Below are positions 17,787 to 30,200 of a stretch of 64,000 nucleotides of DNA, in pieces (within the stretch, counting starts at the first letter, position 1; every line of letters starts with the position of its first letter). The stretch spans positions 1 to 64,000 of the forward strand of contig CAYPRB010000001.1 of NCBI GenBank assembly GCA_964413055.1, given 5' to 3'. The notes beneath the pieces are model-generated. The model was not told the origin of the DNA. It saw only the letters and a list, made by a program, of their open reading frames with translations, and did not search any database. Made by a program: the position numbers and the translations under genes. This DNA comes from UBA3102 sp964413055 (GTDB lineage Bacteria; Bacillota; Desulfotomaculia; Desulfotomaculales; Pelotomaculaceae).

Positions 17787-17843
17787 AGTCAGAAGTAAGC
17801 ACTAAACGTAAAATGCCGGGGGTATCCGGCACAAAGTTTATTT

Positions 17844-17920
17844 GGCGGCGTAGCTCAGCTGGTTAGAGCACACGGTTCATACCCGTGGAGTCCGGGGTTC
17901 GAGTCCCTGCGCCGCTACCA
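17844..17920 (+). tRNA. Elongator tRNA-Met (CAT)
   Basis: 77 nt, acceptor GGCGGCG/CGCCGCT with a G-U first pair, anticodon stem CACGG/CCGTG, loop TTCATAC. The sequence is close to the Bacillus elongator tRNA-Met, which makes the Ile2 (lysidine) alternative less likely. Confidence 0.9.
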
Positions 17921-17926
17921 TTTTGT

Positions 17927-17992
17927 GTGACAAGGGGACGGTTCTTCTGTCACGCTTAATTAAGCGTGACAGAAGAACCGTCCCCTTGTCAC
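17927..17992 (+). repeat. Perfect 66-bp palindrome
   Basis: The 33 bases from 17927 (GTGACAAGGGGACGG...) are exactly reverse-complemented in the next 33, with TTAATTAA at the centre. It lies between the tRNA cluster and tuf. As RNA it would form a very long hairpin and could terminate the tRNA transcript, though no T-run follows. The GGGGACGGTTCT core resembles REP/MITE-like repeats that I recall from other bacterial genomes; that link is recall and not checked. Confidence 0.85.
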
Positions 17993-18120
17993 CTCCCTAG
18001 AGTTTTTTGGTTCAAGAAGGATTTTTTTATAGCATATCGAATTAAATAACGTCTCTGCTGTTGTTTTGTATAATTTGACGTAATGTGGCAATAATTAACA
18101 TTAGTAAGGAGGAAGAATCA

Positions 18121-19323
18121 ATGGCAAAGCAAAAATTTGAGCGGACCAAACCCCACGTCAACATCGGCACCATCGGGCACGTGGACCACGGCAAGACCAC
18201 CCTCACCGCGGCGATTACCCATATCCTGTCCCAGACGGGCAAATCAACCTATAAGAAATTTGAAGAAATCGACAACGCGCCCGAAGAACGCGAACGCGGT
18301 ATTACCATCAACACCGCGCACGTGGAATACGAAACCGACCAACGGCACTACGCGCACGTAGACTGTCCCGGGCACGCCGACTACGTCAAAAACATGATCA
18401 CCGGGGCCGCCCAGATGGACGGCTCGATCCTGGTCGTATCGGCCGCCGACGGTCCCATGCCGCAGACCCGGGAACACATCCTCCTGGCGCGGCAGGTAGG
18501 CGTACCCTGTATCGTAGTCTACCTCAACAAGGCCGACATGGTAGACGACCCGGAACTGCTGGAACTGGTCGACATGGAAGTACGCGAACTGCTGACGGAA
18601 TACGAATTTCCCGGGGACGAAATCCCGATCGTCACCGGTTCGGCCCTCAAAGCCTTGGAATGCGGGTGCGGCCAGCGCGAATGCGAACACTGCAAGACCG
18701 TACTGGAACTGATGGACGCGGTGGACAAATACGTACCCACGCCGCAGCGCGCCGTTGACAAGCCGTTCCTGATGCCCGTAGAAGACGTCTTTTCCATTAC
18801 CGGGCGGGGCACCGTGGCCACCGGCCGGGTCGAGCGCGGCACCATCAAGACGGGAGAAGAAGTAGAAATCGTGGGACTCAACGACAAGCCCCGCAAAACC
18901 GTAGTCACCGGCGTAGAAATGTTTCGGAAGATACTTGACAGCGGCGAAGCCGGAGACAATGTCGGGTGTCTGTTGCGCGGCGTAGAGCGCAAAGAAATCG
19001 AACGGGGCCAGGTACTGGCCAAGCCGGGCAGTATCAAACCGCACCTGAACTTTTCCGCCGAAGTATACGTACTGACCAAAGAAGAAGGCGGGAGGCACAC
19101 CCCGTTTTTCAACGGTTACCGGCCCCAGTTTTACTTCCGGACCACCGACGTGACCGGGGTGGTAAAACTGCCTGAGGGCGTGGAAATGGTCATGCCCGGG
19201 GACAACATCAAAATCGACATCAACCTGATCACCCCCATTGCTATAGAAGAGGGCCTGCGTTTTGCCATCAGGGAAGGCGGACGCACCGTGGGTGCCGGCG
19301 TCGTAACGGGAATCAACGAGTAA
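18121..19323 (+). CDS. tuf: Elongation factor Tu, copy 1
   Basis: EF-Tu delivers aminoacyl-tRNA to the ribosome. The 400-aa protein has the G1 motif GHVDHGKTT, DCPGHADY, NKAD and domains 2 and 3 of standard length. The frame opens at 18085, but AAGGAGGA precedes ATG 18121, the standard N-terminus MAKQKFERTKPHVN. A cysteine cluster CxCx4Cx2C (18661-18693) replaces the usual short loop in the G domain. Codon use is strongly C/A-ending and unlike the neighbours. The protein is identical to the second copy at 34256. A TATAAT at 18069 may be its promoter box. Confidence 0.98.
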   Translation: MAKQKFERTKPHVNIGTIGHVDHGKTTLTAAITHILSQTGKSTYKKFEEIDNAPEERERGITINTAHVEYETDQRHYAHVDCPGHADYVKNMITGAAQMDGSILVVSAADGPMPQTREHILLARQVGVPCIVVYLNKADMVDDPELLELVDMEVRELLTEYEFPGDEIPIVTGSALKALECGCGQRECEHCKTVLELMDAVDKYVPTPQRAVDKPFLMPVEDVFSITGRGTVATGRVERGTIKTGEEVEIVGLNDKPRKTVVTGVEMFRKILDSGEAGDNVGCLLRGVERKEIERGQVLAKPGSIKPHLNFSAEVYVLTKEEGGRHTPFFNGYRPQFYFRTTDVTGVVKLPEGVEMVMPGDNIKIDINLITPIAIEEGLRFAIREGGRTVGAGVVTGINE

Positions 19324-19334
19324 GTTTAACTTTG

Positions 19335-19365
19335 CAGGAAGGAACCACCCGGAGGTTCCTTCCTG
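19335..19365 (+). terminator. Hairpin after tuf copy 1
   Basis: CAGGAAGGAACC pairs perfectly with GGTTCCTTCCTG around a 7-nt loop. The following sequence GAATCTTGATCC is not a real T-run, so termination strength is uncertain. Confidence 0.5.
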
Positions 19366-19424
19366 AATCTTGATCCTGTGGCAATGCAGCAGCATTCCGC
19401 CTTTTGGGGTTGAACGGGAAACTA

Positions 19425-19453
19425 TTGACATACCAAGGTAATTGTGATAAATT
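19425..19453 (+). promoter_or_regulatory. Promoter of the rpmG-secE-nusG operon
   Basis: TTGACA and TAAATT with 17 bp between them, with a TG one base before the -10 box (extended -10). It lies 63 bp before rpmG. Confidence 0.6.
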
Positions 19454-19515
19454 TGATCAAGTAATTTAAAAAAAACGGGAGATATTTTTTTTTGGTTTTT
19501 GGGGAGGTGTTTTAA

Positions 19516-19665
19516 GTGCGAGTAGGTGTCACATTAGCCTGTACGGAATGCAAACAAAGAAATTATACCACTACTAAAAACAAAAAAAACGACCCCAACA
19601 GAATTGAAATGAAAAAGTATTGCCGGTTTTGCCGTGCGCATACCATGCACAAAGAAACCAGGTAA
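19516..19665 (+). CDS. rpmG: 50S ribosomal protein L33 (zinc-binding form)
   Basis: A 49-aa L33 with GTG start, beginning VRVGVTLACTECKQRNY and ending HKETR. Two cysteine pairs (CTEC near residue 9 and CRFC near 36) mark the zinc-binding C+ type. GGGGAGG lies about 10 nt upstream. The rpmG-secE-nusG order is conserved. Small size kept it below common ORF cut-offs, but the match is clear. Confidence 0.95.
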   Translation: MRVGVTLACTECKQRNYTTTKNKKNDPNRIEMKKYCRFCRAHTMHKETR

Positions 19666-19780
19666 AAAATAATGGTCATCCTTTGCATGAAAATGAGCCG
19701 CATTCTATGTGGATGATCAATACGCCGGGGTAAGCAGTTGGGTGCGTTTGGGTTAGATAATTACTAAGGATGTGGCGCTA

Positions 19781-20149
19781 ATGGCTCTGACAAAAAAACA
19801 GCACCAAAACAGCAGTAAAAAGCATAAAAACCAGGAGGACCTTGCCGAAAGAAAACGAGGGAAGCGTACCACAGGGAAAAAAACGTCAACGGGCAAGGAA
19901 AATAAGAGTCTGGTAAAAAAGGATTCCGGAAAAAAGGAACCGGTAGCCAAGAAAGAAAGCCGTATTGAACAGGTTAAAAAGTTTGTGCGGGGTGCTTATA
20001 ATGAAATGAAGAAAGTTCACTGGCCCACCCGGCGGGAAGTGGTTATTTATACCGGAGTGGTTCTGGTAGCGGTGTCGATCGTGGGAATTATGATCTGGAT
20101 CTTTGATTTTGGTCTCAGCTCGATATTCGGACTTATCTTGACAAGATAA
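19781..20149 (+). CDS. secE: Preprotein translocase subunit SecE
   Basis: SecE stabilises SecY in the membrane channel. The 122-aa protein has the SecE signature around GAYNEMKKVHWPTRREV followed by one membrane segment (about residues 88-110). It differs from the usual 60-75-aa Firmicute SecE by a roughly 60-residue, lysine-rich, low-complexity N-terminal extension. A GTG at 19772 is in frame, but AAGGA is 10 nt before ATG 19781 and only 1 nt before the GTG. Between rpmG and nusG. Confidence 0.93.
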   Translation: MALTKKQHQNSSKKHKNQEDLAERKRGKRTTGKKTSTGKENKSLVKKDSGKKEPVAKKESRIEQVKKFVRGAYNEMKKVHWPTRREVVIYTGVVLVAVSIVGIMIWIFDFGLSSIFGLILTR

Positions 20150-20201
20150 TTTTCTGAGGGGGTAAGGGACCGTACATTTTACAGCAGGTCCTTTGTATTT
20201 T

Positions 20202-20729
20202 ATGGAAAAATTGTGGTATGTTATTCATGCCTATTCAGGTTATGAAAACAAGGTTAAGGCCAACCTTGAAAAGCGCATCGAGTCAATGAATATGGAAGAA
20301 AAAATATTTCGTATTCTGGTGCCCATGGAAGATGAACTCGAGATCAAGGACGGTAAGAGAAAAATATCCAAGCGCAAGGTGTTTCCGGGTTATGTACTGG
20401 TAGAAATGATTATGACGGACGATTCATGGTACGTTGTGCGTAACACACCTGGAGTGACGGGTTTTGTGGGTTCCGGTTCCAAGCCTATACCTTTGAGTGA
20501 TGCCGAAGTCAGGCAGGTCATAGGGCATTTGGGGGGCGATGAACCCCGGATACGCATTGAATTTGACGTAGGTGAGAAAGTTCAGGTTGTCTCGGGTCCG
20601 TTTGAGAATTTTATCGGTCAAATCGAAGAAATTAATCCGGAAAAGGGTAAGGTTAGAGTTATGATTTCTATGTTCGGACGGGAAACCCCCGTTGAGCTAG
20701 AATTTAGCCAGGTGGAAAAAATATCATGA
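20202..20729 (+). CDS. nusG: Transcription termination/antitermination protein NusG
   Basis: NusG binds RNA polymerase and controls pausing and termination. The 175-aa protein starts MEKLWYVIHAYSGYENKVK, has the NGN domain (KVFPGYVLVEM, TPGVTGFVG) and a C-terminal KOW domain (GEKVQVVSGPFENFIGQIEE). The frame extends to TTG 20193; ATG 20202 is preferred because it gives the family N-terminus, although the ribosome site is weak. Followed by rplK. Confidence 0.96.
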   Translation: MEKLWYVIHAYSGYENKVKANLEKRIESMNMEEKIFRILVPMEDELEIKDGKRKISKRKVFPGYVLVEMIMTDDSWYVVRNTPGVTGFVGSGSKPIPLSDAEVRQVIGHLGGDEPRIRIEFDVGEKVQVVSGPFENFIGQIEEINPEKGKVRVMISMFGRETPVELEFSQVEKIS

Positions 20730-20748
20730 ACAGGGGGTGTGTTTATTA

Positions 20749-21177
20749 ATGGCCAAAAGAGTTGCCGCCGTAATCAAGTTGCAGGTTCCCGCAGGAAAAG
20801 CCACCCCTGCACCGCCGGTGGGTCCGGCCCTCGGCCAGCACGGGGTTAATATTATGGCCTTCGTCAAGGATTACAACGAACGTACTGCTGCCCAGGCGGG
20901 TATGATTATACCAGTGGAAATTACTGTTTATGAAGACCGCTCGTTTAATTTTGTTACCAAAACTCCGCCGGCTGCAGTGCTGCTAAAAAAAGCCGCAGGT
21001 TTAGAAAAGGCATCCGGCGAGCCGAACCTGAATAAGGTAGCGAAACTGGCCCGTTCCAAGGTGAAGGAGATTGCCGAGTTGAAAATGCCGGATTTGAATG
21101 CCGCCGATATTGAAGCTGCAATGAAAATGGTTGAAGGAACGGCCCGCAGTATGGGCATTGAAATTATTGAAGGTTAA
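20749..21177 (+). CDS. rplK: 50S ribosomal protein L11
   Basis: L11 forms the GTPase-associated centre on 23S rRNA. The 142-aa protein begins MAKRVAAVIKLQVPAGKATP and contains PPVGPALGQHGVNIMAFVK and the C-terminal RNA-binding domain with AKLARSKVKEIAELKMPDLNA. Start ATG 20749 follows CAGGGGGTG; an earlier GTG at 20737 lies inside that ribosome site. Followed by rplA. Confidence 0.97.
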   Translation: MAKRVAAVIKLQVPAGKATPAPPVGPALGQHGVNIMAFVKDYNERTAAQAGMIIPVEITVYEDRSFNFVTKTPPAAVLLKKAAGLEKASGEPNLNKVAKLARSKVKEIAELKMPDLNAADIEAAMKMVEGTARSMGIEIIEG

Positions 21178-21261
21178 TTGGTGAAAATTATAAAGAAGAT
21201 TGGTAACGGAACAGTAGTGGGAGGAGTATTTTCCGTCAATACCACGAGGAGGTTGTGAATT

Positions 21262-21960
21262 ATGGTTAGACGAGGTAAAAAATTTGACAGTGCAGTCAAG
21301 CAGGTAGACCGGGATGTCCTTTACGAACCGGCAGAGGCTTTTACGTTGCTCAAAAAAATAGCCCCGGCTAAATTTGATGAAACCGTGGAGGTTGCCGTGC
21401 GTTTGGGGGTTGACCCGCGTCATGCCGACCAACAGGTGCGGGGAGCGGTAGTCCTGCCCCATGGTACCGGTAAAACTCGTACGGTGTTGGTTTTTGCCAA
21501 GGGTGACAAGGTGAAGGAAGCGGAAGAAGCCGGCGCTGACTTTGTCGGAGCGGAGGATATGGTGGCCAAGATCCAGCAGGAAGGCTGGCTGGGGTTTGAA
21601 GTTGCCATTGCCACTCCCGACATGATGAGTACTGTTGGCAAGCTGGGCCGGATCCTGGGTCCCCGCGGTTTGATGCCCAACCCCAAGACCGGCACCGTTA
21701 CTTTCGATGTTGCAAGAGCGGTTCAGGAAGTAAAGGCGGGCAAGATCGAATACCGGGTGGACAAAGCCGGTATTGTCCACGCGCCAATCGGGAAGGTATC
21801 CTTCAGCACCGAAAAGCTGGTGGAAAACCTGGAGACTCTGATTGAAACTCTGGTCCGGGCAAAGCCCGCCGTGGCCAAAGGACAATATCTCAGGGGTATT
21901 TCGGTGTCCTCGACCATGGGACCCGGTATCAGGGTCAGTGCCCAGAAAGTCTCCGCATAA
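21262..21960 (+). CDS. rplA: 50S ribosomal protein L1
   Basis: L1 builds the ribosomal L1 stalk and can repress its own operon by binding mRNA. The 232-aa protein is full length, with the family features FDETVEVAVRLGVDPRHADQ, LPHGTGKT and LGRILGPRGLMPNPKTGTV. AGGAGG lies just before the ATG. It is followed by a 200-bp gap holding the L10 leader. Confidence 0.97.
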   Translation: MVRRGKKFDSAVKQVDRDVLYEPAEAFTLLKKIAPAKFDETVEVAVRLGVDPRHADQQVRGAVVLPHGTGKTRTVLVFAKGDKVKEAEEAGADFVGAEDMVAKIQQEGWLGFEVAIATPDMMSTVGKLGRILGPRGLMPNPKTGTVTFDVARAVQEVKAGKIEYRVDKAGIVHAPIGKVSFSTEKLVENLETLIETLVRAKPAVAKGQYLRGISVSSTMGPGIRVSAQKVSA

Positions 21961-21964
21961 AAAC

Positions 21965-22105
21965 TAAAACACTTGCTGCAGACAGCCGGTGCTACAGGCA
22001 TAAGGCATATCATGCCGCCGGCCGAGGCATGGAGAGAAAAGACGCGTTTTTTAGAACGCCGGGGTCTCTGCTGTGTGTGTCTGCAGAGGCCGTTTGTTTT
22101 TTCTA
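21965..22105 (+). ncRNA. Ribosomal protein L10 leader (autoregulatory RNA)
   Basis: The gap between rplA and rplJ has the layout of the Firmicute L10 leader: CTGCAGACAGCCGGTGC, then AGGCATAAGGCAT and CATGCCGCCGGCCGAGGCATG, and a final hairpin TCTCTGCTGTG...CTGCAGAGG ending in a T-rich run (GTTTGTTTTTT). In this RNA family the L10(L12)4 complex binds the leader and favours termination. The match is by eye; a covariance search would confirm it. Confidence 0.75.
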
Positions 22106-22160
22106 AGTGGCTTTATTGCTTGCTGTGAGCAAGTTCGGGAAGGGGGTGCTTTGAGAGAGA

Positions 22161-22685
22161 ATGCCTATTTCCAGGGAACAAAAGGAAGTTGTGGTTAAGG
22201 AGTTGAAGCAAAAATTTGAGTCCGCGCAATCTGCTGTCCTTACCGATTATCGCGGGTTGAACGTGGCTGAAGCCACCAAGCTGCGCCGTAGGTTGCGCGA
22301 GGGTGGTTGTGAATTTAAGGTGGTCAAAAACACCTTAACCGGTTTGGCTGCCAGGCAAGTTGGCTTGACCGGACTCGGGCCCTACTTGGAAGGCCCGGTG
22401 GCAATTGCCTTCAGCCAAGATCCGGTAGCCCCGGCCAAAATATTATCAGAATTTATTCGCGAAAACAAGAAAATGGTAATTAAGGCCGGAGTGCTGGAGG
22501 GCAGAGTGTTGGATGCCAGTAAAATAAAAAAATTGGCGGAGTTACCGTCCCGGGAGGTGCTGTTGACCATGGTAGTGAGTGGTATGCAGTCCCCGTTGTC
22601 AGGGACCGTGTCGGTACTTGCAGGTACTTTGCGCAGTTTTGCTTATGCGTTGGAAGCGGTTAGAAAACAGCGTGCCGAAGCATAA
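22161..22685 (+). CDS. rplJ: 50S ribosomal protein L10
   Basis: L10 anchors L7/L12 dimers at the base of the stalk. The 174-aa protein starts MPISREQKEVVVKELKQKF and contains VLTDYRGLNVAE, FKVVKNTLTGLAA and the C-terminal helix for L7/L12 (SVLAGTLRSFAYALEAV). AGGGGGTG lies about 13 nt upstream, a long spacing. Likely regulated by the leader just upstream. Confidence 0.96.
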   Translation: MPISREQKEVVVKELKQKFESAQSAVLTDYRGLNVAEATKLRRRLREGGCEFKVVKNTLTGLAARQVGLTGLGPYLEGPVAIAFSQDPVAPAKILSEFIRENKKMVIKAGVLEGRVLDASKIKKLAELPSREVLLTMVVSGMQSPLSGTVSVLAGTLRSFAYALEAVRKQRAEA

Positions 22686-22722
22686 GTCCCAGTAATTAGA
22701 AATTCTAATCCAGGAGGTTAAA

Positions 22723-23109
22723 GTGAAAATGTCTAAAGTACAAGAGATTCTTGAAGCGGTAAAAGGTATGACAGTTTTAGAGCTGTCCGAACTGGTCAAA
22801 GCGTTTGAAGAGGAATTCGGTGTCAGTGCCGCGGCACCCGTAGCGGTAGCAGCTCCCGGCGCCGTTCCGGCAGCTGCCCAGGAGGAGGAAGAAGAGCAGA
22901 CTGAATTCGATGTCATCCTTACCGAAATCGGGCAGAAGAAGGTCAACGTAATCAAAGTTGTCCGGGAGATTACCGCACTCGGATTGAAAGAAGCCAAGGA
23001 ATTGGTTGATAACGCTCCCAAGCCGGTCAAGGAAAAGGTATCCAAGGAGGAAGCCGAGACTATTAAAGGCAAGCTTACCGAAGCGGGTGCTACCGTAGAG
23101 GTTAAATAG
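22723..23109 (+). CDS. rplL: 50S ribosomal protein L7/L12
   Basis: L7/L12 forms the flexible stalk that recruits translation GTPases. The 128-aa protein has the N-terminal dimerisation helices (VQEILEAVKGMTVLELSELV), an alanine-rich and then glutamate-rich hinge (about residues 38-58), and the conserved C-terminal domain (KKVNVIKVVREITALGLKEA). AGGAGG is 5 nt before GTG 22723 and 11 nt before ATG 22729, so either could be used. Followed by a GC-rich inverted repeat. Confidence 0.96.
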   Translation: MKMSKVQEILEAVKGMTVLELSELVKAFEEEFGVSAAAPVAVAAPGAVPAAAQEEEEEQTEFDVILTEIGQKKVNVIKVVREITALGLKEAKELVDNAPKPVKEKVSKEEAETIKGKLTEAGATVEVK

Positions 23110-23140
23110 TATTAAGAGCTGTAGAGCATATTGCCATATT

Positions 23141-23174
23141 ACGACCGGCGCGGATTGGAAAGTCAGCGCCGGTC
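23141..23174 (+). terminator. GC-rich hairpin after rplL
   Basis: GACCGGCGC pairs with GCGCCGGTC around a 16-nt loop. No T-run follows, so it is more likely a processing or pausing hairpin in the rplL-rpoB gap than a strong terminator. Confidence 0.4.
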
Positions 23175-23221
23175 TGAAATTAACTGAAAAGAAAAACACT
23201 TGATATATTAGCAAAAATTTG

Positions 23222-23250
23222 TTGACAAATAAAAATATATGTGCTACCAT
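23222..23250 (+). promoter_or_regulatory. Promoter of rpoBC
   Basis: TTGACA and TACCAT with 17 bp between them, leaving a leader of about 185 nt before rpoB. Confidence 0.65.
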
Positions 23251-23258
23251 TTAAGAAT

Positions 23259-23400
23259 GTCATTGTACTACAATGTCTTTTTTTGATTTTTATGCCTAGA
23301 AATTTATGTATTTATATGCTACTTATAGGAAATAATATTTTAGATAGTCTGAAATTTTAAAGCGAGGATTGTGAAAGAACAAACCTTGCGCTTTTTATTT
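23259..23400 (+). promoter_or_regulatory. rpoB leader with two terminator-like hairpins
   Basis: Just after the promoter, CATTGTA and TACAATG form a short hairpin followed by TCTTTTTTT (to about 23287). A second hairpin (23359-23397) pairs AAGCG-AGG with CCTTGCGCTT and ends in TTTTTATTTT. Two successive terminator-like structures before rpoB suggest attenuation of rpoBC; this is inference. Confidence 0.45.
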
Positions 23401-23444
23401 TCTAATTTTATTGTTTTGTATTTCACGCAGGGGGTGCATGTCTA

Positions 23445-27212
<3,768 letters not shown>

Positions 27213-27244
27213 ATAACTTTATAACTATTTGAGGAGGGGTCCTT

Positions 27245-30200
27245 TTGTTGGACTTAAATAACTTTGACAGCATCCGCATCGGCCTTGCTTCTCAGGAAAA
27301 GATCCGCGCCTGGTCCAGCGGTGAGGTTAAGAAACCTGAGACCATTAATTACCGGACCTTAAAGCCTGAGCGGGACGGTTTGTTCTGTGAGCGGATTTTC
27401 GGTCCCACCAGGGACTGGGAATGCCATTGCGGTAAATACAAGCGTGTGCGTTATAAAGGAGTGAAATGTGACCGGTGCGGCGTAGAGGTGACGCGTTCCA
27501 AGGTGCGCCGGGAAAGGCTTGGTCACATCGAACTGGCGGCCCCGGTTTCTCATATTTGGTACTTTAAGGGGATTCCCAGCCGTATGGGACTGCTTCTGGA
27601 TATGTCTCCCAGAGCGCTGGAAAAGGTATTGTATTTTGTTTCATACATTGTAACTGAAGCCGGTGAAACCGGATTGGTGAAAAAACAGCTGCTTTCCGAA
27701 ATGGAGTACCGCGAGTACCGGGAAAAGCACGGTCCGGAATTCAAAGCGGGTATGGGTGCGGAGGCAATTAAAAAATTATTGGAAGAAATTGACCTGGAAG
27801 AAATGGTCGGGGAGCTGCGCCAGGAATTGAAAGAGGCAACCGGACAGCGGAAGATCAGGGCTATCCGCCGCCTGGAAGTCGTGGAAGCTTTCCGGAAGTC
27901 ACAAAACCGGCCGGAATGGATGATCCTGGACATAATACCGGTGATTCCGCCGGAATTACGACCAATGGTCCAGCTTGACGGCGGGCGTTTTGCAACGTCG
28001 GATTTGAATGACCTCTACCGCCGGGTGATTAACCGTAATAACCGTTTGAAAAGGTTGTTGGATCTGGGGGCTCCGGATATCATCGTGCGCAACGAAAAAA
28101 GAATGCTCCAGGAAGCAGTGGACGCGTTAATCGATAATGGACGCCGGGGCCGTCCGGTCACCGGTCCCGGTAACCGCCCGTTGAAATCTTTGAGCGATAT
28201 GCTCAAGGGTAAACAGGGCCGTTTTCGTCAGAATCTATTGGGGAAGAGGGTTGATTATTCCGGCCGCTCGGTGATCGTGGTGGGACCGGATTTAAGTATC
28301 CACCAGTGCGGCTTGCCTAAGGAAATGGCGTTGGAACTTTTTAAACCTTTTGTCATGAAACTGTTGGTCAACGGCGGGTACGCGCACAATATCAAGAGTG
28401 CCAAGCGGATGGTGGAGCGGGTACGACCGGAAGTATGGGATGTTTTAGAGGAAGTCATCGGCGAGCATCCGGTGTTGTTGAACCGTGCTCCCACCTTGCA
28501 CCGTCTGGGTATTCAGGCTTTTGAACCGGTACTGGTGGAGGGGCGTGCGATCCAGATACATCCCATGGTTTGTACCGCTTACAATGCCGATTTTGATGGG
28601 GACCAGATGGCGGTGCACGTGCCGCTTTCCGCCGAAGCTCAGTCTGAAGCCAGGCTTTTGATGCTTTCCGCTAATAATATTTTGAATCCCAAAGATGGGC
28701 GGCCGGTGGCCGTACCTACCCAGGACATGGTTTTGGGTATTTACTATCTGACCATGGAAAAGGATGACGCTTTTGGAGCGGAAAAAGTTTTTAAAGATAC
28801 GGAAGAAGCCGTAATGGCTTATTATAATAAGGACGTTTCTCTGCACGCCAGGGTGAAGGTTCGTTTGTCGGGGAAACGGGTCGAGACCACTGTGGGCAGA
28901 ATCATATTTAATGAAGCGGTTCCCGGCGAACTGGGCTTTTTTAATAAAGTAGCAGACAAAAAAGAATTAAGTTTGCTGGTGGAACAATGTTACCGCAAGC
29001 TGGGCTTTTCTCATACGGCGAAGCTTTTGGACGGTGTCAAGAAACTGGGGTTTGAATTTGCGACCAAAGCCGGGATTACCATCGGAATTAATGATATAAA
29101 AATTCCTGGTAAGAAAAAAGAAATTTTGAAATCAGCCGAGCAGCAGGTGGAAAAGGTAGAGCAGCAGTACCGCCGTGGCTTGATTACCGAGGACGAACAA
29201 TACTGGAAAGTGATCGGGATTTGGAATGAGGCAACGAAAAAGGTAACCGACGCGTTGGTTGATTCCCTGGATAAGTTTAATCCGGTTTACATGATGGCTA
29301 ATTCCGGTGCACGCGGAAACATCCAGCAGATCCGCCAGCTTGCCGGTATGCGGGGGCTGATGGCCGACCCTTCCGGGCGCATTATTCACCTGCCGATCAA
29401 GGCCAACTTCCGGGAAGGGTTAACGGTGCTGGAATATTTCATTTCCACCCACGGAGCCCGGAAGGGGCTGGCCGACACCGCGCTTCGAACGGCCGACTCC
29501 GGTTATCTGACGCGGCGGTTGGTTGATGTGGCGCAGGATGTCATTGTCAGGGAAGAAGACTGCGGTTCCGAACAGGGGATTGAGGTGTCGGATATCATGA
29601 ACGGCAGTGAGATCATTGAAAAAATCGGCAACCGTATTGTTGGGCGGATAGCCCTGGAAGATGTGAATCATCCGGAAACCGGCGCGGTGATCGTATCTAA
29701 GGGCGATGAGATTTCCGAAGATCAAGCCAGTGAAATTGAAAACGCAAATATCAAGAAGGTTAAAATCCGGTCGGTTTTAACCTGTAAAACCCGTTATGGT
29801 GTCTGTATCAAGTGTTACGGGCGCAACCTGGCAACCGGCCGTCAGGTGGATATCGGCGAGGCGGTGGGTATTATAGCCGCGCAGAGCATCGGTGAACCCG
29901 GTACCCAATTGACCATGCGTACTTTCCATACCGGCGGTGTAGCCGGAGAAGACATTACCCAGGGCCTGCCGCGGGTGGAAGAGCTTTTTGAAGCGCGCAA
30001 GCCCAAGGGGCAGGCGGTGATCAGTGAGGTTGACGGTGTGGCACAGGTGCGTGAGGTGAAAGGACGCCGGGAAATCGAAGTTAAAACCGAAGAAGGAGAA
30101 AAGGTTCATTACCAGGTTTCCTACGCCTCCCGTTTAAAGGTTAAAGAGGGTGATTACATCTATGCCGGGGATGAATTGACCGAGGGCTCCGTTAACCCGC

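Noticed and set aside
17844..17920. tRNA-Ile2 (CAT, lysidine) instead of elongator tRNA-Met
   Set aside because: Overall sequence is close to the Bacillus elongator tRNA-Met, including the acceptor end and anticodon stem.
18244..19431. 395-aa frame on the minus strand opposite tuf (also at 34379-35476)
   Set aside because: It is a by-product of the strong codon bias of tuf; no ribosome site or family features, and it repeats because tuf repeats.
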